NCBI GenBank assembly: GCA_016169945.1
Contig: JADLSH010000190.1
Span: 2,170,001 to 2,234,000, forward strand
From: Trachythela sp. YZ-2020
Taxonomy: Eukaryota > Cnidaria > Anthozoa > Malacalcyonacea > Clavulariidae
Direction of reading: 5' to 3'
DNA: 64,000 bases
Shown here: in pieces, positions 11,880 through 23,586 of the stretch
How the letters are laid out: every line of letters starts with the position of its first letter
Position numbering within the stretch: the first letter of the stretch is position 1
The notes under the pieces: model-generated
Seen by the model: only the letters and a program-made list of their open reading frames with translations
Databases searched by the model: none
Told to the model about the DNA's origin: nothing
Program-made: the position numbers and the translations under genes

Positions 11880-12395
11880 TTTCGTCAAAACCTCTATGAA
11901 GAACAGCTTAGAACTGATAGAGCTAAGCGGTTTGAATAAACTTAGTTTAGGTTAGTTCCCTCCTATAGCAACACTGGACCAATAAGAGATGGATTTTATT
12001 GGACCTTTAGGAAGAGCTGTTTGATAGAAGATTTTATCCAGTATAAATAGAGTTAGTATAGTTTAGTTTCCTCCTGTATTTATAACACTTTACCAATAAG
12101 GAGTGAACTTTACTGGACCTCAAAGAAGAGCAGTTTAGAACTGATGGAGCAATGCTGTTTCAACAACTTGTTATCAGGACGTGTTCCGAGCTTGTTGACT
12201 ACAGTACTTGCTACAAGGTTGTTAACTCGGCAGACCTTTTACAAGTTGTTCCAAAACTCGTTAACAAGTTGTGAGTGACAACCTTGTAGCAACTTGATAA
12301 AATGACAACATTGTTACAACTTGTTGACAAGCCCACAAGCTTGCTACAAGTCTGTTGCGAACACATCTTGTTGACAAGATGTGAGATTTTTACGT
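11880..12395. repeat. Satellite plus truncated acaagttg element in EGF-FTP intron of locus 2
   Basis: 11880-12150 holds two to three copies of the 110-bp satellite (gaactgatagagc orientation). About 12160-12395 is a 5'-deleted copy of the 7572-7895 element. The same pair recurs at 28690-29169. Confidence 0.6.
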
Positions 12396-13084
12396 GTGTA
12401 GTTGATGAAAGTATGCTGTCCTTACCACTTCATGTTAGAAACACATAATAGTTTGAGTTAATTAGTAAAAGTAGGTTAAAATAATGAGATGATGTTTTAG
12501 AACTAGGGTTATAGGGTTAGGGTTGTGTTAGGGTGAATAAATCAGTGATTTGTTCATACTGTTTTGTGGTCTTTATATCTTACAGACCCAAATGAAAACT
12601 ACGCGCTGAACAAAACTGCGACTCAGAAGACCAAGCCAACTACAGCGTGGAAAGCAGTTGATGGAAATAGAAATCCTCAGTGGTCAGCTGGCACTTGCAC
12701 TGATACCCACGGTGGCGTGACTGGCCCACAGTGGTGGCGAGTTGATTTTGGCGAAAAAATTCCAGTTTCACGAGTTCTGATCACCAACAGAGGAAATTGT
12801 TGCCCCTCCAGATTGGGGAATTTTGCGATAAAAATCGGCAGTAGTTTAGATAATGATGGACTCTCGAATCCAAAGTGCGCAGGGGATAATCTCAGTGTTC
12901 CAGGTGGCCAGACCAAAACTTTCGCATGCTCGCCTTCGATACTAGGGCAGTATTTGGTGATACAGTCGTATGTAAATGATGTGCTCACTCTATGTGAAGT
13001 CGAGGTTTATACCTCCTCGTAAAGGAAACAAAGACCAACATATCAAGCTTCTATTGATTTTATAATCACTTGGGACAAGAACTT

Positions 13085-13867
13085 ATATATTCGGATCTCC
13101 ATATATAACTGGATGGCCGAATGAAAAATCAAGCCAAATTAATATGGCTTTCAGGCGCATTAATCATAGTCAATGAAGATATAGTTGTTCATGTTTATGC
13201 AAACTTATGCACTGTGAAGACACTTAATTTTTGGTATAATAAAGCAATCATTCAAATGCCTCGTCTCGTCGAATCACTCAAACGTACTGTTCAAATATTA
13301 ATAAGCAACATTTTAAAAGATTTGGGCACGGTGAATTCCTCTCAACATAAAATCTTAGCTCGTTGTGGATGCTTTAATCTTTGCCGAGTTTGCGGACAAT
13401 ATCTTGATTGACTTGATATCAGCGAAGGGGGCATTTTTCAATTGGAGTGATAAATAAAATTGTTCTCTTTTAATAGAATATTTTAGGAAAGATAATTTTT
13501 GTAAATAAATGTTACCACAAAATCTAGAATACCTGTTGTCCTGTTTTGCTATTTATAAAGTATGTTTATATGTGTGCCTTGGACTCCATTTTCTATAATC
13601 CAAGAATCATACAACTGACTTTTCTCTGTTTGAAATATAAAATACACGCTCTAAAGTTTAAACCCGAATATTCCTGTCTGAAACCCTAGCGTTTGCGGCT
13701 AACTTGCCACCTGAGACACCTGTGTTACTGTGGGCAACAAAACACTAACAAAAACAAAAACAAACGCTATTAACAGTATTTATCTTGCAATATATACATA
13801 CACAAAACAATGCACAACAGCACTGCAGAAGCACACCGTTAAAAAGTCCTAAAAAAGAAAAATTAAA
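13085..13867. other. Duplicate of the 3405-4225 flank
   Basis: Starts cggatctccatatataactg and runs to the ATG at 13868, matching 3405-4225 with small indels. A 96-codon open frame at 13121-13411 is frameshifted in the other copy and is not taken as a gene. Confidence 0.55.
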
Positions 13868-14041
13868 ATGAACTACATTTTACTATTCATTACTTTGATA
13901 TGCTGTGTGTATTCAGTTTAATACTCCAAAGTGGACGAGGTAAAATGAAATTGAAAAATTTCTATCATCTACACGGCCACCGTCTAAAAGTTTCGCCACA
14001 GGCAAACGTTGCAAGTTGAAAAATATATTAAATGCACTGTA
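13868..14041 (+). pseudogene. Broken type III signal/PAN first exon (locus 3, upstream copy)
   Basis: Paralog of 4226-4561. A 16-bp deletion after the signal peptide shifts the frame so that translation stops at 13919-13921. The exon is then cut off after aaatgcactgt by a deletion that joins it to sequence matching about 6112. It retains no usable donor. Confidence 0.85.
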
Positions 14042-14297
14042 CGCCGAACCACAACACGTCAACAACTTAACCACAGACATCAATTTTTTACACTTGCACA
14101 AGACGAACAACTGTGAACATTTTATTCAATAAATTTACAATAACCTCGATTGAGTATTGGTATAACAGAGGGAACTAAGCATTCGCTTTTTTGTTCCTAT
14201 TTTAACAAAGTCGGGCCACTCTGATTCAAATATCTTTTTGAAGTTTGCAGTTAAAGAGTTTTAAATGTAAGACATTTGTATTTTAAGATATACGGTA
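14042..14297. other. Upstream flank of 15027, matching 6112-6390
   Basis: Shares ttaaccacagacatcaa and the ttgagtattggt...aacagagg segment with locus 1. No gene is present. Confidence 0.5.
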
Positions 14298-14915
14298 GAA
14301 ACCCGGGAAGCGAAAAATCGTTCGAGTTAGCGGGGGTTTGAGTTAACGGGGTTCGTTTATTATGTTAAAAATTAATAAGATATAGTCGTTTTATTGTTCA
14401 TCACAATTGTGAGTCATTACGGTGCACTTTAAAGAACTTGCAAAGTTTGTACTACTGTTACCTAAGTTAAACAGTACCTATCACAGTGTTTGCGCGAAGT
14501 TTACTTCGCTAATAGTTAAAAAAGAAGATAAACAATGAAACTAAGTAGAAGATCAGTAATGATCGACGCAACTTGTTGAACCTTTTATCTCTTTATGCAC
14601 TTGAATTATGTTTGTATATATTATATACCGATTAAATTGTTGTTGTCTGAATAGAAATCCAAGCTTCCGACTTGTCAATGTGCTATGTTCTGACATTTTG
14701 AGGTTTACCGATCAACGTCTCGAAAATAGAGTTCGAATTAACCGGGTAAATTTGACCAAGGGAAAATGAAATTTGATCGAGTTAGCGAGGAGTTAAGCGA
14801 GTTCGAGTTAACCGGAGCAAATTACTGTAAAAATTGGTTCAAATCCAGGGGAAATTGGATTTAGTTCGAGTTAGCGGGGAGCTCGAGTTAAGCGAGTTCG
14901 AGTTAGCGGGGTTCT
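14298..14915. mobile_element. Insertion element with repeated gttcgagttagcgggg motifs
   Basis: About 620 bp with imperfect inverted ends (agaaacccgg and cggggttct) and several subterminal copies of cgagttagcgggg. It is absent at the corresponding place in locus 1 (around 6390-6435). It inserted about 13 bp before the candidate TATA box of locus 3. No open frame of note. Confidence 0.65.
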
Positions 14916-14927
14916 GTTGCTAACAAC

Positions 14928-14936
14928 GATATAAAA
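14928..14936 (+). promoter_or_regulatory. Candidate TATA box of locus 3
   Basis: gatataaaac about 98 bp before the ATG at 15027, the same spacing as in locus 1. Everything further upstream has been displaced by the 14298-14915 insertion. Confidence 0.45.
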
Positions 14937-15026
14937 CAAACGCTATTTAATGCGTCCAAACCTCTACAAAACACTACACAAATTGACACCACAGTCACAG
15001 CATCGCAGAAGAAGAACAAATTTAAA

Positions 15027-17461
15027 ATGAATTTAACTTTACTATTATTCGCGTTTTGTGTGTGTGTCGCAGAAAGTAAATTCAGTTTAACGCTCGAAAG
15101 TGCACGAGGTGAAATGAAATTGAAAAATTTCTATCATCTCCACGGCCACCGTTTAAAGGTTTTGCCTCAGGCAACGCTGCAAGTCGAAAAAGATATTAAA
15201 TGCACTGCAAGTTGTATGAGAAATAAAGAATGTTTTTCTTTCAATGTCAAGAAATTATCTTCAAAGCTGTTCTTGTGTGAGCTACTAAATACGAGTAAAT
15301 TCTTGAATTCGGAGAATTTGACGCGGGATGAAAATTTTGTCCACTGGTATTTACAGGTAACATTTAAAGCAAGTTATTTCAATGTAAACTAAACTAAACA
15401 CTGGATAGCTCTATCAGTTCTAAACTGTCCTCCTTAGAGGTCCAGTAAGCGTCGTCGCTTATTGGTACAGTGTTACTACAGGAGGAAACCTAAACTAAAC
15501 CAACTTTCTAGTAGTAAACTTTAACAATTCTAAACTGTCCTCCTAAGAGGTCCAGTAAGGATCATCGCTTATTAGTCAAGTGTTACTACAGGAGGAAATC
15601 TAAACTATAAACTAATTATACTGGATAGCTCTATCATTTCTAAACTGTTCTTCCTAGAGGTCCAGTAAGGATTATCACCTATTGGTCCAGTGTTACTACA
15701 GGAGGAAACCTAAACTAACTTTATTTATACTGGATAGCTCTACCATGCAGTTCTAAACTGTTCTCCCTAGAGATCCAGTAAGGGTCATCTCTTATTGTTC
15801 CAGTGTTACTACAGGAGGAAACCTAAACTAAACTAACTTTATTTATACTGGATAGCTCTATCAGTTCTAAACTGTTCTCCCTAGAGGTCTAGTAGGGCCA
15901 TCTCTTATTTGTCCAGTGTTACTACAGGAGGAAACCTAAACTAAACTAACTTTATTTATACTGGATAGCTCTATCAGTTCTAAACTGTTCTCCCTAGAGG
16001 TCCAGTAAGGGTCATCTCTTATTGTTCCAGTGTTACTACAGGAGGAAACCTAAACTAAACTAACTTTATTTATACTGGATAGCTCTATCATTTCTAAACT
16101 GTTCTTCCTAGAGGTCCAGTAAGGGTCATCTCTTATTGTTCCAGTGTTACTACAGGAGGAAACCTAAACTGAACAAATTTTGATTATACTAGACAGCTCT
16201 ATCAGTTCTAAACTGTCATTCTCAGAGGTCCAGTTAGGGACATCCCTTCTTGGTCCTGTGTTAGTACAGGAGGCGGCCTATCCCGTCTCGGCAAAGGGCC
16301 ATGAAAAGAGCCCCTATATAAGTTGCTTAGAATGCCAAAACGCTCAATGATATGCTCTGCCCAGGAACCATGTAATCCCTCTCCTTGTGCTGCTGAGAAC
16401 CGGGGGAAATGCGTGGTAAGTTCTGATGGAACAACTGTGACATGCAAATGTTTTGAAAAGTATGGAGGAAAAAGATGCGAAATACGAGTCTTTGGTAAGT
16501 TATAAGGAGGGGGAGTTTGCTCAGGGAAGCGAGGTAGTTACACGCGTAAAAACGCACAAGTTGTAACAAACCTGCTGCAGACTTGTAGCAATGCTGTTTC
16601 AACAAGTTGTTATCAGGATGTGTTCGCACTGCTTGTTGACTATACTTGCTACAAGGTCGTTAACTCGGCACACCTGTTACAAGTTGTTCCGAAAATTCGT
16701 TATCGACTAATATCGTCCTGCAATTCAACAACTTTAAAACAAGTTGTGAGTTACAACCTTCAGAGCAACTTGATAAAATGACAACATCTTTACAACTTGT
16801 TGACAAGCTTGCTACAAGTCTGTTGCGAACACGTGTGAAGTCGAGGAAAGTATGTTGTCCTTACCACTTCATGTTAGGAACACATAATAGTTTGAGTTAA
16901 GTAAAAGTAGGTTAAAACAATTAGATGTTTGAACTATAGGGTTATAGGGTTAGGGTAGGGGTTGTGTTAGGGTGAACAAATCAGTGATTTGTTCATACTG
17001 TTTTGTGGTCCTTACATCTTACAGACCCAAACCTTAACTATGCGCTGAACAAACCCGCAACTCAGAAGACCCGGCCGACTAGAGCGTGGAAAGCAGTTGA
17101 TGGAAATAGAAATCCTATGTGGTCAGCTGGCACTTGCACTGATACCGACGGTTCGCAGACTGGCCCACAGTGGTGGCGAGTTGATTTTGGCGAAGAAATT
17201 CCAGTTTCACGAGTTCTGATCACCAACAGAGGAAATTGTTGCCCCCACAGATTGGGGAATTTTGCGATAAAAATCGGCAGTAGTTTAGATAATGATGGAC
17301 TCTCGAATCCAAAGTGCGCAGGGGATAACCTCAGTGTTCCAGGTGGCCAGACCAAAACGTTCGCATGCTCGCCTTCGATACAAGGCCAGTATTTGGTGAT
17401 ACAGTCGTATGTAAATGATGTGCTCACTATATGTGAAGTCGAGGTTTATACCTCCCCGTAA
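15027..17461 (+). CDS. Type III secreted PAN-EGF-fucolectin-like protein (locus 3, complete)
   Basis: Exons 15027-15356, 16365-16494 and 17025-17461 give 298 residues, the same structure and length as 6545-8742. The PAN domain differs from locus 1 by only a few residues (GEM for GKM, VLPQ for VSPQ). The EGF reads EPCNPSPCAAENRGKC with six cysteines. The FTP domain begins DPNLNYALNKPATQ, carries NRGNCCPHRL, and is near-identical to locus 1 in its C-terminal half. Its differences cluster in the segment WSAGTCTDTDGSQTGPQWW, where the fucolectin His is replaced by Asp (CTDT). All phases are intact (0, 1). Secretion and lectin function are inferred from the domains. Confidence 0.88.
15395..16215. 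repeat. Tandem satellite, about 115-bp unit, seven or so copies
   Basis: Head-to-tail copies of ctggatagctctatcagttc ... gtccagtaagggtcatctct ... tactacaggaggaaaccta in the PAN-EGF intron. Locus 1 has about half as many, so copy number differs between paralogs. Confidence 0.85.
16548..16830. repeat. acaagttg inverted-repeat element, 3' end deleted
   Basis: Copy of 7572-7895 starting tacacgcgtaaaaacgcac and missing part of the right end. Confidence 0.6.
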
Positions 17462-18665
17462 AGGATAACGAAGACCAACATATCAAGCTATTGATTATAT
17501 AATCACTTGGGACAAGAACTTACAATCGAGCCTGCCTGTATATTAACTCTACTACTGTATAGCTATAGATAAGTGTAATGGGCGAAGTAAACTTTAGAAT
17601 CAATCATCATTTAAGATGGCGCCTAATAATGTGTATGTATGTAACTATTGAGATCATACTAAAAGAATAGAGGGGGCACTGTGGGATAAATTCACTCAAA
17701 TGAAAGGGATACACTGAAGGGTTGATGAAAGGATGACTATAGGTTGACCACCATCTGCTGCACACTATAATCGACAGTGCTTAAGGCCCATTTAAACCAG
17801 TCAAACTTGTTTGTTCATAAATATAAACTACATTTTCGTCTAATATATTATAGGTATAAGAAATTCCGAAAAGTTTTCATATTCAAGAATTTTCGAAATG
17901 AAATGCATGATGTGAGTTTGGCGAAGTTCTGGAGTAAATGTGTGATATTTCTGTTTGTGTAATGTCTTGACGACAGTGAGACCACCCGTTGAAATGATTA
18001 TGTTATAAGGATTTCAATGACAATGGCGAGTGTCTTTTTACAAGGGGGATAATACTTGCTGAGAAAATTGCTTTCAAAATATTGAATATATTATCGCGTG
18101 CGTTTCCCACAGGCGACAATGAGTTCATACTGAGAAATAAAGCCTCCGACATCTTTTTAATGAGTTTCTGAGCGTTTTAAACACTAAACAATAAACAGTT
18201 AGCTGGAGTAACCTCGTTAGTTATTCATTACCAAATTTACAACGAAAGAGAGGATAGTAATGATCGACCAATTACTATCTATAGTTGACAATATATTTGC
18301 TTTTACGTCAGAAACTGTGAAATCCCGCGTGAAATCCCGCGTGAAATCCCGCGAAAGAACGAGACAAATTTATTGAAAATATATTTTTGTATAAGAGCTT
18401 AAAGCTTGTTTCAGACGTCATATTTTGTATGGACCGCATGAATCTAATGCATAAGATTCATTAAAGATTCAAAAGAACTAAGATATATTAAGTTCGACTG
18501 CAATTAATAAACCGTTTAAACATGGTGTGAATATATATTGCATTGCCCTTGTCTATTTATTATTTATTAAGACCTTTAAACACAGTACAGTTGTGCTTAA
18601 CTACGTCAACGCGATCAGCCGTTTGGCACGAACGTTTCCAGAAAAAAAGTTAAAACTTAATTAAA
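17462..18665. other. Intergenic spacer, copy 1 of 3
   Basis: From the FTP stop to the next type I first exon. Near-identical spacers occur at 32493-33634 and 38215-39411, so FTP 3' end + spacer + type I first exon is a repeated duplication unit. A 61-codon frame at 17777-17962 recurs at 38527-38712 but is broken by a 2-bp insertion in the third copy, so I do not call it. The block ending in the conserved type I promoter starts near 18480. Confidence 0.6.
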
Positions 18666-18786
18666 ATGTCGTCATCTCATCTTTTTGCTTCAAACGTTTT
18701 TAAACTCGGAATTATTTAATCATCAAACCACTGAAAGCAGATGAAGGTGCTAATGAAATGTTGTTTCGTAAAGTCCATAAAGGTTG
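18666..18786 (+). pseudogene. Broken type I signal-peptide exon (locus 4, upstream copy)
   Basis: Matches the other type I signal exons except for a 4-bp deletion in the hydrophobic core (GGAATTATTTAATCATC), giving a stop at 18717-18719 after 17 codons. The donor AAAG|GTTGGT is intact. Confidence 0.85.
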
Positions 18787-19283
18787 GTTTGAGAAGCAAT
18801 TTTCGTATTTCTATTTTTAGTGACTCTTAGCCTTGAGTCCTGGTCAAACGAGAACAAGAGTTGCATGAGAGTTGACTGGATATTACTAAACTTGCATCAA
18901 CTCTAATGAAAATTTGATGAGAGACGATGATGGTTGGCGGTCAAACGCTAGCGAGAGTTGCACCTCACATTGACTCTCATTAACTGGCTTTAGGCTGCGT
19001 CCAACACAGGACAACATGAATTCGGAACTTCAATTTCATTTAGAAATTTCTAGTTAATCATTAATGAAGAACCGTAGAGCTTAATAAAAATATAACGGGA
19101 AAAAAAACTTATCTAGAACTATAGACAAAATAAAACTATTTTAACTTTAATCTGGACGAACCCAAAACATATTAACATTATTAAAGTTAACGGTTCGACG
19201 GCAATTAAATACCGTTTGAATCTACATTTGCATTGCAATTGTCTACGCGATCAGTTTGGTGCGACAGGTTCGAGAAAGTTAAA

Positions 19284-20865
19284 ATGTCATCATTTCGCCT
19301 TTCTACTTCGTACGCTTTTAAACTCGGAATCATTCTACTAATAATCAAACCACTGAAGGCAGATGAAGGTGCTAAGGAAATGTTGTTTCGTAAAGTGCAC
19401 AAAGGTTGGTTTGAAAAGCAATTTTTAGATTTTTATTTTAATGCATATAGATTATAGTGAATTAAACTCTACAAATACGGCTAGAAACAATGTTTCCTGG
19501 ATTGCCCACCTTCGTCGGGAAACATGGCTTGGAAACAATGTTTCCTGGTTTGCTAGACTTCGGAAAGCATGGCTAGGAAACAATGTTTCGTGGTTCGCCT
19601 ATCTTCGGGAAAAAAGGCTATGAAACACTGTTTCCTAGTTTGCCCGACTTCGGAAAACATGGCTAAAAAACAAATTTTCCTGGTTTGCCTAACTTCGGGA
19701 ACAATGGCGGAAATTCACTTTTTCCGGTGGAGGGGGGCAAAGCCTCCAAAGTATTTTTTCTTTAAATATCAGTAGCTGTTGCTATAACAGGGAGCAGAGG
19801 CAGATGAACGAGATTCGAAGATGCAAACCAGCACTTCGAACGTCCTAATTAATTATTGATGTCTGTAAAACAACTAAAAGCTTCCTGAAAGCTTAGAAAA
19901 CGGCAATAATTTCTTTATCAATAGGAATGACTTATTCTTGCAGGTTACAGATTAACCAACAACATCATATCAGAGTACAAAGTCCCATCCTGGTTAGATT
20001 GTGCTCTACACTGTCTACAATACGCTTACAAAACCTTATGTGTTGGCATCAACTACAAATCATCAATTCAAAATGAAGAAACAAACTGTCAATTAACCGT
20101 TGCCCAGCAACATTCTGATTGCGTCACTGAGCCAGAAGCCGAGAAGGACTGGACATTTTACATTAGGGTATTTAGATCAGTGATTTTCACCTCGGTTTGT
20201 TTGTTTATGTGTGTGATTGTGTGTGTTTGTTTATCAGCATGATGACTCAAAAACTATCAAAGGGTGAAATACGAAAACTTGTGCAGGTAATGCAGTAATG
20301 ATCGTAGGCCAAGGACAGATCGACTAAATTTTCGTTCAATTTGGCAGAAAATCAGTTGAGATATTCACAAAAGTTCTTTTTGCTTTTTCTCGCTGAATGC
20401 GTAACTACAGTTCACTCAGAGACTGGATATCTCCGCCAGCAAATGAAGTCAAATATCATGCATAAATTATGCATGCCCTAATTACGTATTCAGTTCTCTT
20501 CAGCCGGGGAAAACAAGATAAACTTTTGTAAATTTCTCATCTAACTTCATTCAAAATGAACCAAAATTTACTGGATTTGTCGTTGGCCTACGGCCATTAA
20601 GCGCGCACTACTTGATTGTTAAATCGCCTCTTATTATAAATATTCTGTCTTCAAAACCTGCTCATTAAATTCAAAAAGATGCTCTATCCAGTTCTACTTT
20701 TCAGATCAGTGGTAGAACTGCAAAATGTTACGATATCATTTTAGGATCCCTGTGTTCCAAGTCCGTGCAAGACTGGGGCCTGCAAGCCAGACAAGCAGAA
20801 GCGGGCAGGTTTCAAATGCCATTGCAATACTTTTATGATTGGTGAGGGATGTGGTGTATGTAAAG
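19284..20865 (+). CDS. Type II PAN-EGF gene lacking its lectin exons (locus 4)
   Basis: Exons 19284-19404 (signal peptide MSSFRLSTSYAFKLGIILLI...), 19944-20167 (PAN with five cysteines: LDCALHC, LCVGI, NCQLT, SDCV) and 20745-20865 (EGF, DPCVPSPC ... GVCKG, seven cysteines). The EGF exon ends at AAAG|GTTAGT in phase 1, but no FTP exon follows. The downstream intron sequence runs to about 21811 and then joins a segment that in locus 9 lies beyond the 3' UTR (near 58612), so a deletion removed both FTP exons and the 3' UTR. Failure to splice at the EGF donor gives K-G-stop at once, so a secreted PAN-EGF protein of about 155 residues without lectin domain is possible. Otherwise it is a pseudogene. 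Confidence 0.7.
19485..19735. repeat. Degenerate tandem repeat in type II intron 1
   Basis: Units resemble aacatggctaggaaacaatg followed by tttcctggtttgcc...ttcggg. Similar arrays follow the type II signal exons at 34735-34960, 51345-51500, 54720-54870 and 61750-61990. Confidence 0.65.
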
Positions 20866-21067
20866 GTTAGTACCATCTAGGGCTGGATATAAGAAGAATT
20901 TTCATTATATAAGAAGATTTTAAACAATATAAGATTTTCAACGTCTGAACAAGAACTGATATGACGTCATTTTTGGTGGCAGTACGCATGTATGTATGAC
21001 GTATTCATTTGTATATCTTTTGCACGAAATGTCAGGCAATTGTCATAGAAATCCATTGGTGAAAACC

Positions 21068-21724
21068 ATAGATATAGGAGACATAGATTGCTGACTCGAG
21101 GTCACGGCACGCGCCAACATGAAGAATTCAAAATGGCGGCTGAACCGGTCAAAACATCAAGTGACCTAGTCAACGTACGTCGCTTTCAGCAACGTTCACG
21201 AAAAGATACTTCTTTTAATATGTTTATTGCCCTTGTGGGCGTATAAACACATCAATTTGACGGGAAAATATTACAAATTACCTTCGATTCATGCTGATTT
21301 AAGTTCGCGAATCACATATTTAGGCCGCCAGCTCGTAATACACAAGTTTGTCGCCCTGAATCCACTTTATTTTGTTTAGAAATAATCCAGGAATAACTCT
21401 TTCAACTTTCTATTAGACATCATTGCTCCAAAGGGCAAAAATATTGCAAAACGTCAATCCGTGAGCTCACTGAAACCAGCCAAATGTTTGTTATTCCAAA
21501 GAAAAACTGTCCACAACACTTCTATATTGAATACACTCCACGGTAATGTGAAATTAATTCTGTTATTATCTAGAAAATGCTCCCATTAAGCTTCGTTCAT
21601 CGAGTCACTTGAGGCGCCATCATACAAAATGGCTGCTCAACCGGTCAAATTTTGTTTGAATTTTGGCGCATTTGTCAATATAGTGACGTATTACGAGTCA
21701 GCAATCTATGTCTCCTTTTTCTAT
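21068..21724. mobile_element. 657-bp inverted-repeat transposon with 10-bp target duplication
   Basis: Ends match atagatataggagacatagattgctgactcg and its imperfect complement, read from both sides. ggtgaaaacc is duplicated at 21058-21067 and 21725-21734. Paralogous introns (35970, 47920, 56810, 63727) show the uninterrupted site. No long open frame. Confidence 0.8.
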
Positions 21725-21863
21725 GGTGAAAACCTATAACAAATTTACATAAAATAATGTCTGCATTTCATAATCCCAATCCTAATCCTGACCCTAATCT
21801 TAACCTTAAGGAGAGATCTCGGTTACCGGGATAAAAATTTCCCCACATAAACACTCACTAACC

Positions 21864-22166
21864 ACAGGGTTCGTACAGGTCAGGAAGAACAAAATTCAAG
21901 GACTTTTTAAGGACTTTCCAGGCCATGTATCAGGAAATTTAGTGCTGAAAAGAAGACATTAGAAGTCTGTACAAAGTGCTGTTAAACTGTACAATCCGTG
22001 CCACATACCAACAAATTTCAGAAAATACAGTATCCAAAAACTAAAGCAAGAAGAATTCAAGGCCTTTCAAGGACCTCTTTATAAATTCAAGGACTTTCAA
22101 AGCCTTGAATTTTTGTTTTCAAATTCAAAGACTTTCAAGGACTTTCAAGTTTTGTACGAACCCTGT
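21864..22166. mobile_element. 303-bp MITE with perfect 13-bp ends
   Basis: Ends acagggttcgtac and gtacgaaccctgt are flanked by a 4-bp duplication AACC (21860-21863, 22167-22170). The uninterrupted site cactaaccagccctgat is seen at about 50039 and 58649. The interior repeats caaggactttcaa. Confidence 0.85.
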
Positions 22167-22384
22167 AACCAGCCCTGATTGCCGGGATGAAAGTTCAAAG
22201 AGATGCCGTCTCGAGCTATTTGTTAAGAACTGTCAAAACCACAAACCGTCCCGGTAAGCGGAATGAAATTTTTCCATATAAACACAAGCCAAACTGGTTC
22301 CGCCTACACCGGGCTGTCTCGCTAACCGGGCCAGCCCGGTGCCATATACCATTTGCAGAATTACTGAAGGGTAGCATTATGTAA

Positions 22385-22452
22385 CAATTATTCGCCGAGG
22401 GCGAGGTGAATATCGGCACCGATATTCACCGAGCCTGAGGCGAATAATTGTT
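22385..22452. repeat. 68-bp near-perfect palindrome
   Basis: acaattattcgccgagggcg ... and its complement meet at gatatcggcaccgatattc. Either a foldback element or a site with extruding capacity. Confidence 0.65.
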
Positions 22453-22640
22453 TTAGTAAAATTACATAGGTGATTATTTGGAAAAAAATAAAAAATGCAC
22501 ATTTCAAAAATATTTTAATTGAATACTTACGATAAAAGCGGCTTAAGAACGCTTAGGTGATTATCGCGTATTAATCCGAGGTAGCGCAACCAGTCAGCGT
22601 TGAGAATTTTCAATAATCACCTATGTAATTTTACTAAACA
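22451..22640. mobile_element. MITE, arms gttttagtaaaattacatag
   Basis: About 30-bp inverted arms at each end (tagtaaaattacataggtga and its complement), directly abutting the palindrome at 22385-22452. Confidence 0.65.
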
Positions 22641-23361
22641 CGCATAGTCTTGACTTCATTCTTTGATTTCGTTTGAAATTTATCCAGTCTTACGTACGCT
22701 CATCAACATAATGTTCGTTTCCATTGACTGAAACTTGTTTAAACTTTGGATAACTATAACAAAAACTTTTACCGCATGTGTAATTATAAAATCTGAAGAT
22801 TACTTGTTCGTAAAAATTGCTCAAAACGACGTATTTTGGCAGTTTGGCGAGGTCACTTCAGATTTTACCTGCTTGAGCCGCCATTTTGAATTGTGGTCTT
22901 GGCGCGTTTCGTCACCATGAGTTGCCAATCTATTCGGGCCATTCGGCCCTTGCAGTCGAGGGAGAATATCACGTATGCTAAATAATACGGCTTTTTTTGA
23001 TGGCATAAGCCATAATCGTGGATTTCATCGCCGGTGCCGTTTTCGCTTATATCTTTCGAAATACGTTCGAATCCTTGAACAACAAGGAGTATTTTGGTGT
23101 ATAGTTTGTTGTTTTAGCTTATCTAGAACTCGAGTTATTAAGGAAAGTTGGCGTACGTATTTATGTCAGCCATGTTGGATTTCATTTAGGTAATTAGGTT
23201 AGTTTGAATTTGCCCAATGCCCAGTCTCTTTTGTGATGATGTACCATGCCTCGGCTTCATGACCAGCGCCCGCTCAGCACTCCCTTCCTCCTCTCTCCCC
23301 AAAGCAGTTCAAGCTGGACACATATAAATACCACCAACATCATTAATAGACTAACCAATTT

Positions 23362-23368
23362 ATATCAG

Positions 23369-23425
<57 letters not shown>

Positions 23426-23438
23426 CAATCAATCAAAT
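23362..23438. repeat. (TCAA)n microsatellite
   Basis: About 18 tandem tetranucleotides with one interruption (tcattcaa). Confidence 0.95.
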
Positions 23439-23586
23439 GAACAGTGCAAATACGACCAGCATTAAGCCGTAAGCTATCGCCACCTCTTGGGATTCGCCGT
23501 CGGCACACAGTACAGTTGTGCTTAACTACGTCTACGCGATCAGCCGTTTGGCACGAACGTTTCGAGAAAAAAAGTTAAAACTTAAA

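Larger units (their letters stand above)
10882..13022 (+). pseudogene. Type I PAN-EGF-fucolectin gene with donor-deleting truncation (locus 2)
   Basis: Exons recognisable by comparison with 39412-42396: signal peptide 10882-11002 (MSSSYLFASNVFKLGIILLI...), PAN from 11356, EGF 11743-11863 and FTP 12586-13022. The PAN exon matches its paralogs until AEKDW, then jumps into the end of the intron minisatellite (IGFSQIQGFN) and stops at 11591. The exon end and 5' splice site have been deleted. An in-frame 3-bp deletion also removes Leu from CQLTV. As it stands it encodes a 118-residue secreted PAN-only protein. EGF and FTP frames downstream are intact, suggesting a recent lesion. Skipping the PAN and EGF exons (signal exon to FTP exon, both phase 1) would still give an in-frame secreted lectin. 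Confidence 0.75.
20866..23500. other. Remnant of type II intron 3 and 3' flank, invaded by elements
   Basis: No exon found. In order: intron 3 remnant; insertion 21068-21724; more intron 3; deletion junction at about 21811; the ccgggctgtctcgctaaccg repeat found after all type II genes, split by insertion 21864-22166; palindrome 22385-22452; inverted-repeat element 22451-22640; unassigned sequence to 23360; microsatellite. Confidence 0.55.

Noticed and set aside
13121..13411. 96-codon open frame in the flank duplicated from 3405-4225
   Set aside because: The sister copy is frameshifted, and there is no splice or domain evidence.
17777..17962. 61-codon frame repeated at 38527-38712
   Set aside because: Broken by a 2-bp insertion in the third spacer copy near 32930; conserved only because the spacer is duplicated.
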